From assembly GCA_030847615.1 (NCBI GenBank), contig JAUMIR010000004.1:228140501-228204500 (forward strand): a DNA stretch of 64,000 nucleotides, given 5' to 3'. Shown here one piece after another: positions 30,028-42,090 of this stretch. Numbering within the stretch: the first letter of the stretch is position 1; each line of letters starts with the position of its first letter. Both the position numbers and the translations under genes were made by a program. Source of the DNA: Gambelia wislizenii. Its lineage: Eukaryota; Chordata; Lepidosauria; Squamata; Crotaphytidae. Under the pieces are notes generated by a model. That model was given only the letters and a program-made list of their open reading frames with translations, searched no databases and had not been told where the DNA came from.

Positions 30028-31564
30028 TTTCTGTGCTGGACAGAGTCACTTGAGACCTTCAGAACCCCCAACCAGCTGGGGGGGTCTGCATTCCCGGTGT
30101 ATGGCTGCTCATTATGAGGTCAGAGGGAGTGACTGCTCCAGGTGGAGTTTCTTGCTCTGAGCCTCAGAATGATCAACCATATGCCAGGAATCTGCCTTGT
30201 TAAAGAGTATGCATGAAGCTCTTTGGGAAGAGGTGCCTGGCTAGGCAGTGGTGGTGGACCTACAGCAGGGGATAAAAATCAGGGAAGATTTGGACTTTTT
30301 GGCCAGGTAGGTGTGGTGCTTAAATCTGGACCAGAGTGGTCCAAATATCATCTGTGCGAGCTCCAGTATAGCACTGGGCCAAACCCCCCTTATTTTCAAT
30401 CAGATTTTTACTCTCTGTATAGTTAAGTCCTTATTCCCAAGTAAACATGCATAGGGTTGTAGCCTAATTATATTGCTAGTTGGAAACTTCTTACATAGGT
30501 AACTAATTACTCTAAATTTGAAACAAGGCACTATGCTAAATGCTTCTATATTTTACTTACTGAGATTGAGATGCTTTTAGATTGAGCTATGATGTATAGC
30601 TAGGGAACAGTTACAAGTCCTTTAAATTAAACTGAACATATAGAGGTGGCAACAATCTCTTCCTGCCTTGATCTCTCTCACTTCCTCTTGACATTCTGCA
30701 TAACATCCATGTGTGCATGTATCGTTTCCTCTCTGTGATTGGAAAGTGAACTATACATGGGTATACTATACATGGGTATAACTTTGACATGGTTGTCCTC
30801 TTCCACTGACCACACAACTTTGGGAGGGATGGACACAGAGTGCTGAGGGAGGAAGGGGACACCCATTTGCCAGCCAAATCAGCTGAATCAACCCTGGCAA
30901 TCAATGAGGTGACAGATATTGCAGCTAGATTGCCCTCAAAACCTACAATGATATAATGATATACAGCTATGCTCTTTGTGGAACAGCCTTCTCTGACCTG
31001 GTACTCTCCAGATGGTTTGGGTTGCAATGTCCATCTGCTCCAATCACCATGGACAGTGGTCTAAAACATCTAGAGCATACTAGGTTGATGAAGGCTGATG
31101 GGAAATGTCAACTGAACATGCAGGGTGAATTGTTCTCTTCATAAAGACCATGTGGAAAGTTTACACAATAGAACATAAAAAGAACCCTGCTGCATCGGAT
31201 TAAAGACCTTGTGTTCTCTTTTCACAGTGGGCAGCTAGATGCTGATACAGGACATGAACAGCACCCTCCTGCTTGTGTTTCCTAGCAACTTATGTTTAGC
31301 ACAATACTACCTCCAATGCTGGTTGATGTGTAGTGATTGATAGACTTATTCTGTATGAATACAGATGCAGGTAATTGTAGAATAATAAGTATTTTCTATA
31401 AATGTACGGTATATATCCATATGGTTGAGAGTAGTTGGTTGGGAAATCATATCATACTGTTGCAAAATTGTGACAATTTCTAATGTCATAATAATGCCTA
31501 TTTTTGTTTAGTAAATTAAAATTTACCTACCCTTCAAGACCTAAAAAGTATTGAAGTTTTGGAA
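30028..31564. other. Unclassified DNA
   Basis: No gene recognised. A perfect tandem duplication of the 15-mer CTATACATGGGTATA lies at 30751-30780. Confidence 0.5.
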
Positions 31565-31801
31565 ATACAGACTCAGAGTTGGAAGAGACCACAAGGGCCA
31601 TCCAGTCGAACCCCCTGCCATGCAGGAATACACAATCAAATCATTCCCAACAGATGGCCATCCAGCCTCTGCTTAGAAACCTCCAAAAATGGAGACTCCA
31701 CCACACTCCAAGGCAGCATATTCCACTTCCAAGCAGCTCTTATTTTCAGGAAGTTCTTCCTAATGTTTAGGTGGAATCTCTTTTCCTGTAGTTTGAACCC
31801 A
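31565..31801 (-). mobile_element. CR1 LINE 3' end
   Basis: Antisense: 'AGAGTTGGAAGAGACCACAA', 'CCATCCAGCCTCTGCTTAGA', 'CTTCCTAATGTTTAGGTGGA', ending TGTAGTTTGAACCCA. The octamer tail is lost (AATACAGACTC). Confidence 0.92.
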
Positions 31802-32340
31802 GGCTTATTTACATTTTTGTTAGTCAGAAAACACAGACAATCAGCTAAAAACATATAACTGGTTGATAACTAAATATTTTTGGTAACGGTGAATAGTTCC
31901 AGATTGTTGATCTGCTACTTATACCCTCTCTGCTTCCATATCATATTCTGCTTTCTATGCCACATAATAAATATTCATAAACATTCTACTATTTGAAAGG
32001 AGGGTTCTCTATTCTGGTATTCACTGTTACAATTGCAAGTAACTCTTCTTTTGAAGCAATTATAAAGGAATTCTTTGCTGAATGTTTTTTTAACATCCTT
32101 CCCTTTCAATTATATCTCACAGCAGGACATAAAGTGTTCCAAAATAATCTGGTTCTCCTATGTATCTGGCAAATATCAACAGTTTGCATTTACTGACTAA
32201 CTTTTAAAAACTGCATTGATCCTGTCTGTAGTCTTTTGTAGTAACAGTATTTTGGAACTGCGGGTAGTTAGATGTCTGATAACAATTTAGAACTACATGC
32301 TCTGATTATAAACTGCCTGACAGAATAGCATCACTTTTCT
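31802..32340. other. Unclassified AT-rich DNA
   Basis: No gene or repeat family is recognised. Confidence 0.5.
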
Positions 32341-32346
32341 TCCTGT

Positions 32347-32427
32347 GGAGATGGTGGTAAAGGTGAGTCTTTTTGCTAACTGTGTTTTTCCAGTTTGCAA
32401 AAAGACTCGTGCTTACCACTGTCTCCC
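32347..32427. mobile_element. Palindromic MITE (family E)
   Basis: An 18-bp inverted repeat with one mismatch, GAGTCTTTTTGCTAACTG (32365-32382) against CAGTTTGCAAAAAGACTC (32391-32408), with outer arms GGTGGTAA/TTACCACT. Related to 7188-7320 through 'CCACTGTCTCCCATGGGACT'. The element probably extends to about 32590. Confidence 0.5.
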
Positions 32428-32650
32428 ATGGGACTGGAATGGGAGAATAGCTGAAACACACTGATGTTGTGTGATAAGGCAAGGTGGGCGGCACTGTTAT
32501 TAGGGTGCATGGCTGCTTCCTTCCCTCCAGTGATAAGTCCCTTAGTGATGGTGTGGCTGAACTAGTGATAATATCTAACCCTCTCAAGTCCATTCATTGA
32601 ATGTTGTGAGAGTCGTCTTACTGGTAGCTTATGTCTACCAACCAGCAAAA

Positions 32651-32872
32651 GCCTATTCACACTAGACACTTAGAGTGCTATATTATTCCATTTTAACTGC
32701 CGTTATTCCATCCTGTGGAATCCTGGGGTTTATACTTTGGTGAGACACCGGAGTGCTCTGGCTGAGAATTCTAAATGCCCCTTCATAAACTGCACCTCCC
32801 AGGAGCCCATAGGATGGAGCCATGGCAGTTAATGTGGAATAGTAGTGCTATAACAGTCTAATGTGAGTGGGC
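32651..32872. mobile_element. Palindromic hAT-like MITE (family G), copy 2
   Basis: Ends GCCTATTCACACTAGACAC and GTCTAATGTGAGTGGGC pair; inner 'TGTGGAATCCTGGGGTTTA', 'AGGATGGAGCCATGGCAGTT'. 222 bp, non-coding. Confidence 0.7.
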
Positions 32873-32923
32873 CCCTGGTCTCCATTTTAAGACTTGTGGC
32901 TAGTAATAGGCCTTAGTCTAGGG

Positions 32924-33059
32924 CAGTGATTTCCAAACTTTGGTCCTCCAGGTGTTTTGGACTTCGTCTCCCAGAAGCCCTAGCCACCTTGGCCAATAAT
33001 CAGGAATTCTGAGAGATGAAATGCAAAACATCTGGAGGACCAGTGTTTCGGAAACACTG
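32924..33059. mobile_element. Palindromic hAT-like MITE (CAGTG ends)
   Basis: CAGTGATTTCCAAACTTTGG to CAGTGTTTCGGAAACACTG; arms 'GGTCCTCCAGGTGTTTTGGA' and 'CAAAACATCTGGAGGACCA' pair over the full length. Left 8-mer GTCTAGGG and right ATTAGGAC are only weakly alike. Confidence 0.65.
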
Positions 33060-33062
33060 ATT

Positions 33063-35132
33063 AGGACTATATTGAACCAGTTCAAGACTAAGTGGGCTGT
33101 TTACATTTAGAATTTCTTTACTGTATCTGTCAACCAGTAATATTGGATTGTTGATTTTATCTTCTATGGCCATATGTGATGGACCAAATATTCAGAAAAA
33201 ATGTACCAATAACTTCTAGACAGCTCTGTTTTGAAGATGACAATCCTGAATAATCCTGTTGCTGTGGTTATTGACATATTTCCTCCCATATGTTATTGCT
33301 GAAGCTTGTTCATATAGAGGTTTTTATTAAATTATTCAGTTTGATTGCTATACTTCACAGTTGAACACCTTATATAGGAAAGTTTAATTATGGTTTAGCT
33401 CAAGGGTGTAATTAAATTTTTTAATGTGCAAAGTAACAGTGATCCTTTAATAGAAATAGGCAATGATTTTGATTTGTTGGTAACAAATGGAAATGAACCT
33501 CACATATTGGGAGGTATCAAAATACTGCAAACAGAAACCTACTTACTTTGATTCATAACCAGCATAATATAGAGTACATGCAATCATCTCTGTGTTCGAA
33601 TGCACACACATACACACACTTAACCAAGTTCATTCCTTACAAAAAAGCATGTAGACTCCACCACCCAGAGGAACCATATTGCAATGCTTTTCCTTCAACA
33701 TATATTCATCACACTCTCCCTTGCCAAACCTCTCAGACAGACCCTTTCTTACCACTCCCAATCCGGCCTCCATTCCTTAAAGATTCCCTACTATACCAAT
33801 TCTGTACTTTCACAGATGGTGTTGCTGTCTTGCTGAAACTACTCTTCCTGAACCTCTTTGACAATGTGTGTGGTTTGTGTGGGCAGCAGAGAACATGATT
33901 CTGAGGCAGTAGTCATCATACACGCCACTGAAAAATACTTTCAATTTGCTCTTCTGCTGATGTAACTTGCATCATTAACCCAGGTTATGAGAAGGAGGAG
34001 AGAATATAGATTTGACATTCCCACTGGTGTGGTATTTTAGCGTGAACCTAGCTCAAATGGGATGCATTTAAATTCCTCCAGTTTTTTTCAGTGTCAGTAT
34101 GTATGCATTTGGTATCTTCCTGGCCATCTATAGCAGTCTTGTAAATAAGGTTGCAAAAGATACAAGCCTGAAAAGCTATTCATTAGACAGCTGGGAACTG
34201 GCAGAGGAGTGCTAGAAAACTTCCTGCAGTATCCCTCTGTGCTGGACTCAGAGGATGCGGTTTCTCGCATGCAGCAGTATGCTTGATTTCTGTGTTGTAA
34301 TGAACACAGAGGTAAGGAAGAGAGTGCTTCCTTGTATGTGGAGGCAGAGGCTCAACTCAAGGGAAGTAGGTTTGACTCAGACAAAGGACAGTGGGACTCT
34401 TCCAGAAAGTGAAGCAAAATCTAAGGGATCCCTGATGGGGAACTGGAGAGTTGAAAGAAAATTGGGTATCTGAGGGTATCCAGAAAGTACTTTACTATGC
34501 TGTAAGGCAAGGTGGTGAAAGTATGGCCTATGGATTACATGTGGCCCTGGGGCTATTTTTTTTTTTTTGCCCCTAAGCCAAGATGACTAAACTGAGGCTG
34601 TCATACTTTAGCCATAGCACGAGAAGACATGACTCACTAGAGAAGACAATAATGCCTGGTAAGGTAGAGGGCAGTAGGAAAAAGATGAAGACCGCATTCC
34701 GGATGGGTAGACTCAATGAAGGATAAGTGATAAGTATCACCAAAGGCATTATTATCCAGATTTAATTCTGCTTTACAAGGCTCGTGTGATAAAGTCCTAT
34801 GACTTTCAAAAACATTTTATATTATATTCCCTATTAACTTCTAATTGTTACTGCCCTAGGAAAAGTATCTATGACTTAAGACTATAAGGAACAACTTGGG
34901 TTCAGATTGAACCATCAGCTCTTGACGGTTTCAGAAAACACAGTGGGTTGGATCTAGGAGCTGCCTGTTAGGAGAATAACTAGTGGAAGGTCCTTCTGCC
35001 CACGTTTGGGAGGTTCTCCTTGTCTGTCCACTCTAGCCCATAACTCACCCCATTCACCAGAGTCCTCTGACTCTGTGTAGAATTTACAGAGTGATAGAAG
35101 TTCTCAATGATTGAGAAGAACTCTCAATCATA
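33063..35132. other. Unclassified DNA
   Basis: 2 kb without recognised gene or repeat. The reading frame at 33548-33898 has no known domain. Confidence 0.5.
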
Positions 35133-35180
35133 GGTTCGCCATAAGTCTAAGTCAACTTGACGGCAGTTAACAACCTCAAC
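35133..35180 (+). mobile_element. Sauria-type SINE tail (sense)
   Basis: TTCGCCATAAGTCTAAGTCA, ACTTGACGGCAGTTAACAAC is the Bov-B-like tail of a Sauria SINE with the rest missing. It meets the next SINE tail to tail. Confidence 0.55.
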
Positions 35181-35326
35181 ACTGCTGCTACATACCTTCA
35201 AATTATTTCTGAGTTATGGTGACCCTAAGGCAAACCTATCCTGGGTTTTCTTAGCAAGATTTGTTCAGAGGACGTTTGCTATTGTCTTCCTCTGAGGCTG
35301 ACAGAGGCTGACTTGCTTTGCTTACT
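35181..35326 (-). mobile_element. Sauria SINE, 5'-truncated
   Basis: Reversed tail ACTGCTGCTACATACCTTCA, GAGTTATGGTGACCCTAAGG, body 'GTTTTCTTAGCAAGATTTGT' and 'CTTCCTCTGAGGCTGACAG'. The tRNA-like head is absent. Confidence 0.8.
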
Positions 35327-38137
35327 CCAGCAAATCGGTGAGGTGTGTAGGTGCAGTGTAATATGTAAGGTATGTATGATGTGTGGTTTCCAAGAATAGA
35401 TCACTGTTACAGATTAGCGCTAGCACTGTATACTTTTCATAGTATGTAAGTTTACAAATCGTTTGAATTCTATAGCAGAAACAGGGTGGTGCTTCTATAG
35501 AAATTCAACAGGTGCTACCCTTTGTGGTGTCCCGTGTTACATTTCTGCCTGTCATGCAAACCTGAAAAACATTGGAGCACACTAAAAATAAAAAGTAGCA
35601 ATCCTAAGTAGGGCTTTTGGCTGTGTGAAGGTATTTTTAAAAATGCATGTTTAAAGGATTAGAATCTTTAGTCACATATAGAACTGGAGTTTTATGTTTG
35701 CCCTCAGGTGTTTTCTGGTCAGAGTTCAGAGGTAATTTGTCATTCTGAACAGCAAAGCAAGTTGTGGTATATATCAGCTAGGCTTGGGGAGGGTTAAAAA
35801 TAATCACCTGCAGTTGAAATGAGACTTGGGAAGTAGGAAGTGCTGCAGCTCAAGCTTCCTGTATAAATAAGTGTAGCTTTCCCACAGCTACTGCATATGT
35901 GTGGTGACATGCGTTTTAAAAGATAATGGCAACATGTTCCTAATAGTAGGGAGGAGATTATTCCTCAGAGCACTGAGAGGGTTGGACGATGAGTTCTCTT
36001 GCAGACCTATAATGTGTCAAGCTCTCAGGCTGTGGGAGAAGGAAGGGAGGAAAGAAAGAAAGAGAAAAATATGTTTCTTCAGACTCTGAGCTGGTGCTGG
36101 CTGTGACATGTCTTGGAAGCACTGAAGTGTGAGTGAAGCTATCGAAAAGTCAAACGTCTGGGAGTGAATTCTGCTTTCTTTCCGCAAGGTATGCTAGAAT
36201 GACCTGCATTTCTTTACAGCAGGAGGTGTTAAATCTGGGCTATGGAATTTTCATTTTCAGTGCTTAAAGGGAAAATGGGAGTTAAAATACAAAATAACAC
36301 TTCTATACACGATTAAGGAAGCAGCACTATAGTTCTTAGAAAATGGTCTGAAGCAAAAATGTGTTTCTTAGATATTAAATTCCAGTGCCAGAGCAGTAAC
36401 TATGTATTGGGTTCTTTGGGAAAAAGAAGCAGGCTGGTTTTATCATTACAACATTGCAACCTATCACCGTCCCAAAAAACAAATGCCCTGTTAGATTATT
36501 GAAAATGCTCATTTTACAAGTGTAGAAGCAGAAATGAAAATGGCTGTGAGATTATTATAAATTTATTAACTTGAAATAGAAGTTTTGTTTATGTAAAAGG
36601 ACAATCCATGTACTGTCTGTTGTGTCATCTGACTGGTAGCACAACTCCATATGTATCTTGTGTGGGGCAAGTACACCAGATTATAGGGACACAGTTATTG
36701 TTTGCTCTAATTGCTTTAAGACTTTAGAAATCACAGCATTATGCTGACAAAGCTGTATGTGTAGTATCTGAATTTTTACTCCCTTGTTGTAGCTCGATTT
36801 TCTTAGGCAGAAAATAAAATCCATATGACTACTTGTCTGAATAACTCTATCAACATGGATACACTGTCTTTTTACAAGGCTGTCAGTAGGAACTGGCATT
36901 TTGTGCTTTGCTTGCTGTGAATATTTGTGTGTGCGTGTGTGCGTGTGTTCATGGTTTGCATAATACAGTGCTAGTCAGGTATCAGTTCTCAAATTCCAAT
37001 TAATATTCTGAAAGATTTAAGTAAATCCTATGTAATGTGAGGTCTTTTGCCAGGCAAATTTGTCTTCTGTTTTCTGCCATAGGCACCTTAGACTTGTGCA
37101 AGTGATCAAACTGGGTAGAAATGTACTTGTGGGAAGAGATGAATGGACATTGCACCTACTGGCCCTACTTATGACCTTTGCAACTTCAGTAAAGGAGCTC
37201 TCATACCTATGCAGGTGATTCCTGTTCTGCTTCTGCAAGGTGCAAACCATGTGATCAGAGCCAACTATACCAGAGGTCTGCTTGTATAGGCTCCTGCACA
37301 CAATTTACTGGCAATTCTCTGGAGATAAATTGGATGTCTGCTGTTGTGATCCCCGTTCTGACTTCCATGTGAACTTTTCTATGCATTTTACCCTCTGCAC
37401 AGGGTTCTTGACAAATGAATGGAGCAGACTACTAACAGGCTGCATATTTCTGCTCTTTTACAAATCTGAGAAAAAACTGTGATCCCCTGTCCCTCTCCCC
37501 ACTCCCCAGTCACTGGCATCATGTTCTGTTCTTCACAATTATGGAGCAAACTGAATGGAGTTATTCTTCTTGGGGATGTGTCACTTAGTGGGTTTTGCCC
37601 TTCACTTTGGGCAGTATGCGTGCCTTCTCTCCTCACCCCTATATGAACTCCTGGTTTCCTCTGTTATTTCCTCTGCTGTTTTCAGTGGGAGAATGCCAGA
37701 GGTAGTCAAAAAGGTCCACCCTACGTGATGACCACAGGTAAAACCACAGGGTGAAATTTGTAATCCAGTCTGTAGAGGCATTAATAGACTTGAAGCTTTC
37801 TGAATTTCCTGGTACACTGCAGGCTGATACATGAGGCACAAAAGATACAACCAGAAACATTGACTAAGTTCATTTTGATTCCAGGTCAAGTAATCTCTGA
37901 CCCAGAATGGAGAACTGGCTCAGATTGATTAGCTGCCACTATTACAGGTGGTTGTAGTTGTTTCTTTATATATTGCTGCCAGAATTCCCGTTTTTCTTCT
38001 TTATTTTTTTACAAAGGGAAAAAAGGTTCATAAGAGAAGGGCCTGAAGGCCATTGTAAGGAGTAGGCAGGAATTACTGCAGGGAGCCATAGCATAATTGT
38101 GGCAACTGGAACATCTGGATGGACATGAATAACCCTC
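35327..38137. other. Unclassified, apparently single-copy DNA
   Basis: 2.8 kb with no recognised repeat or gene; this and the next stretch are the largest repeat-poor part of the window. Confidence 0.5.
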
Positions 38138-38172
38138 TGTGTGTGTGTGTGTGTGTGTGTGCGTGCGTGTGC
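38138..38172 (+). repeat. (GT)n microsatellite
   Basis: A GT run with GC interruptions (GTGTGCGTGCGTGTGC). Confidence 0.95.
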
Positions 38173-41100
38173 AGCCACTGTACTGTATTGCTTGTTCCAC
38201 AGTTTCTTGTTTGCCCAGTATTCCTGTGTATCTAGCACAGATCATAGGAATTTGGTATGGCCGGAACATTATCTTTACTTTTGAAAATAAGCTCTGATTG
38301 GCAAAGAAAGAAAATCCATTTACCCTGTTCAAAAGGATGATGGCAGATATTCTTAAACAAATCCAGAGCAACAATATATTATTTTATTCTGTACTGGCTT
38401 AGATGAACAGAATACTAAAAGTTCTACCTTTAGAGTCTTTTATCATATTAAAAATGTAGTTCTGAATGCTGTTGAATCATTGGGTTAGTTTGCAATGTTC
38501 AGAAATGTTTGCTTAGCTTTCCATGCCAAATAACTCTGTGTTTAGTATTCATAGGCTTGCCTTTCACACACAAGGTACAGGCTTAGGAGGGACTTACGGT
38601 GTCTTGTGTTAATAAACAAAGAAGAAAAATACTAACTTTTAATTTTAAAAGGATAGAGTCAACATGTTCAAATGAATATGTGATTTTGCTGGATGTAGTC
38701 ATAAACCTGAATTTGATTGTTTGCGTGTGCTTTTATAGAAATTGCTTGTTGCATGTGACATTTCTTCCACATTTTTACAAAGTCGGGTCCCTAGGCTAAA
38801 ACTTCTATGACCAGGAAAAAACAACAACAACGGAGGCCAGGAAGTGTTCAGGAAAAGACCATATGAACAAGGAAAGGTCTAAACAATAGAGCTTTAAAGC
38901 ATTAGATAGAAACATAGTTCTTTTGATCTGTTTCGAGTCTTGGTTTTGTAAACCACCCTTCCCCAATCAAGAGCACTACAGATGTGTTGTTCTCCTGTTA
39001 CTTCCAACCACTGGGCATGCTGGTGGGGGCTTCTGGGAATTGTAATCTAAAACATCTGGAGGGCATCAGGTTTGGGAAGGAAATATCTTTGACCACTGTT
39101 ACTCTAGATTGGCAACATTTGGACCTCCAGATGTTTTGGTGAGGCTTGTTGGAGTTGGTCAAAACATTTAGACTATCAGAGCTTGAGAACTACTGCTCTA
39201 GACCTTTGTCTAGATGCACGGGTGTTTTTGATAATTATAAAACTTGGCATTGATATGGATAGCACTGGATTCCTTTCCAAACACCATTGTTGTGTTCTGA
39301 TGTCCATGCAGTGACTTTACAAAGGTTGGTCCATAATCATATGCAGTTTGGGGTGGGGTAAATATATCTCTTGTTTTGTCCCATGTCCCATTCCATAGCA
39401 GCTAATGGAAAATATTCAATTGATTTTGTAAGAGAAGCAAAGAAGATATTTCAACTCAGATTGCATGAATGTGTGTGAGTGAGAGACAGGGTGGGGCAGG
39501 GCAGGATAAGATCTTATTATTCACTCCAGTGTTTTTCAGGAGAAGAATTTAGTGACGGAAACTACTGCAGTGGTCTTTACATTGCTTTGGAGATGGCACT
39601 GAGGCAAAAGCCTTCATGCCTTTTGAGAAGAGATGGCAACCACAGAGAGGCATGATCATACTGCAGTTTTATTTTTACAAGCTAAAAGACCATGCTGAGC
39701 CTTTGTTTTCCACACTCACTCCCACTTAGCAGTATTGATTTTTCAATATTAGGAAGCTTAGGACTGGTTTAATGCTTTGTCTTTGTTGCTCTGCTGTAGC
39801 CATGGGAATAATGAAGAAACATTTAAAAGTGTATGATGTGAGTCATTCAAAAAGCAATCTCTGGATAACAGGCAGATGTGTGTTCCTGGGCTAGAAATAT
39901 GATCTTCCCAGGATGGCATTATATTCCCCCTTAAGAATCGGGTCAGTGGCTTGGGAATATTCCTGGAGCCGATCCTATTCTTGGATATAAAGGTGGTGGT
40001 AATGGCAGAAATTGCTTTTCACCAATTTTGTTGATAAGCCAGCTCAACCCTAAACATAAAGGATCTGGCCATTGTGTTCATGTCCTGGGCACCTCTCAGA
40101 TCAGATGCTTGCAATGTTCTCTGTGTGCCCTTGAAAAGGCACTTAAAGCGACTGATCTAGGATAACATTTTAACAAGCCAGTGATACGCATAACATTTAT
40201 CAACTCTGCTTACTTCCTGTTCATTTTGGAGCCCAATTCGAATAGCTGATATTGACCTTCAAAGCCATATCTTTATTCCAGACAGATGGTACTGACAACT
40301 GTCCAATCCCATATGAATTCGCCTAATTGCATTGGTCATTTTGGAAGCTCCTGCTTCCAAAATGACCTGATTATGATCAACCGGGCCTTCTTATTGGAAT
40401 TTCCAAGAGTTCCTTTCCCTTGGTAGACTCACCTGTTTTCTTGACTCTTAAAATTTTATAAGATACATCAAGATTGTGTTCTCTTTCATACCGTAGAACC
40501 TTTGAGGAGGCAAAGGTCATGAGTTTTATTTGTTTTCCAGATAGTGGAAAACAAGTGAATATAGTAACTGTATTTCTGTGTCTGTATTTGTTATTCTTAA
40601 TTCTGCTGCAGTGAGCAATGTGTTTTTATACTGATGTTTGTGATCCCAGTTTTACATAAATTGCCTTGCCATTTTAATTATAGATGGAATAGCAGTGTAT
40701 ATAGGTTTCAAATAAATAACACAAAAATAATCTTTGATGCTTTGTATGCTGAAAATCTCACCAGCCTCAGTCTTTGCCAGCTCCAAATAGAGTAAGAAAA
40801 ATTCTCACCTGAAACCCTGCTATCATCAAAGAGTCAGCAATGGGTGACCCACTAAAGGAAACTTCTTATGTAACCACTCTTTTAGCAGAATATTTAATGG
40901 CAGTGAAGAGTGTCCTAAGCCAGAAGTGGCACTAAGAGTGTGTTGAGAGGTTGAACCACTGTTGGAGGGAGGCATGACACTGTCCTTAGTAAAGCCACAG
41001 TCCTCACTGCTGAAGATAAATGGGTCCACAGAATGGTCAGTCATTGCAGGTGCAGCACTATAACTTGGGCAAGAGTAGGTAAATCTAGGAAAGTGTGTGG

Positions 41101-41548
41101 TTTCCAGGAACTGCAGAGGGGAACGGAAGGGATGATATTGCCTTGAGACCAAGAGCAGGCCATACAAAAGAAAAGGATTGCAGCATCAGGGAAGGGGTAA
41201 AGTTACGGTAGTGTAAATTACAGGGAACCCCCTGGTGTGAATGTCAGAGAACAAATTTGGGATACCAATAGGGAGTAACTGGCTAGCAATGTTGTGAAAA
41301 TATTGGCGTCATGAGTAAAGAGGTGCCAAAGTGTCTAAGGGAATTGGTGTCAACATTGATTTCAAAATTTAGACCTAAATAAAAATAACCAAGAACTCAT
41401 GCATAAGCCGTGGGTTTCTCCTTACATCATGGCATGTGAATGTTTATGACTCAAACCTTGTCTTTTGCTTTGTTTCCTATTCAACTATCCAGATTTTACA
41501 CACATTCTAGTTGATACACCTGAAGGGAAATGAGTGGATTATTGTTTT
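38173..41548. other. Unclassified DNA, with MITE-like fragments near 39 kb
   Basis: No gene recognised. 38985-39075 ('AACATCTGGAGGGCATCAGG') and 39105-39205 ('GACCTCCAGATGTTTTGGTG') look like decayed palindromic hAT-like MITEs. A perfect 15-bp hairpin is listed at 40334-40367. The frame on the minus strand at 40826-41167 has no domain I know. Confidence 0.45.
40334..40367. repeat. Perfect 15-bp hairpin, 4-base loop
   Basis: GGTCATTTTGGAAGC, loop TCCT, GCTTCCAAAATGACC. No other part of a transposon is seen around it. Confidence 0.9.
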
Positions 41549-41661
41549 GCTGTGTATCTTCAAGTCATTTCTGATTTACGGTGACCCTATCGGGGGAGTT
41601 TCTTGGCAACATTTATTCAGAGGGGGTTTGCCTTAGCCTTCCTCTGAGGCTAAGAGAATTA
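41549..41661 (-). mobile_element. Sauria SINE, truncated
   Basis: Reversed tail GCTGTGTATCTTCAAGTCAT, TGATTTACGGTGACCCTATC, body 'TCAGAGGGGGTTTGCCTTAG'. The head is missing. Confidence 0.8.
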
Positions 41662-42090
41662 TATCACTTGAAATTTCTTTTTATAGGGACACAGGGTAAC
41701 TAAGGAACCCCCATTTAGTTGCTGTGGCATGTTTTAATCTTGTGTTCATATTTGGCAGGGATGATTCCTTAGAATGGAGGTTTTCAAACTTTCTGCTTTC
41801 AGGGGACATTTTTAATGTCAAGGATCCCCAACATGATGCTTGTGCCATGAGCCCTGCCTGTGCTGTGTGTTTGTTTGCCTTTTTTTCTGATTTGTGTGTG
41901 CGTATGTGAGATAAAGAGAGTTCTAGAGCCTACTACTGCATTGTACTTTGTTTCTTTGTTCCCCTATGTGCCTCATTGATTTCCCTTGTGTGAAAAGGAG
42001 TACTGTAGGCTCAAAAGAATGTTTGGGAACTCAGACTGCAACCTTGGTTCTTAGGTATTTTTTTTCTTTGAGCATCACCAGTTTGTCTAG

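Noticed and set aside
40826..41167. 113-codon minus-strand frame, possible gag or host exon
   Set aside because: No motif such as a zinc knuckle or known domain; composition is unremarkable.
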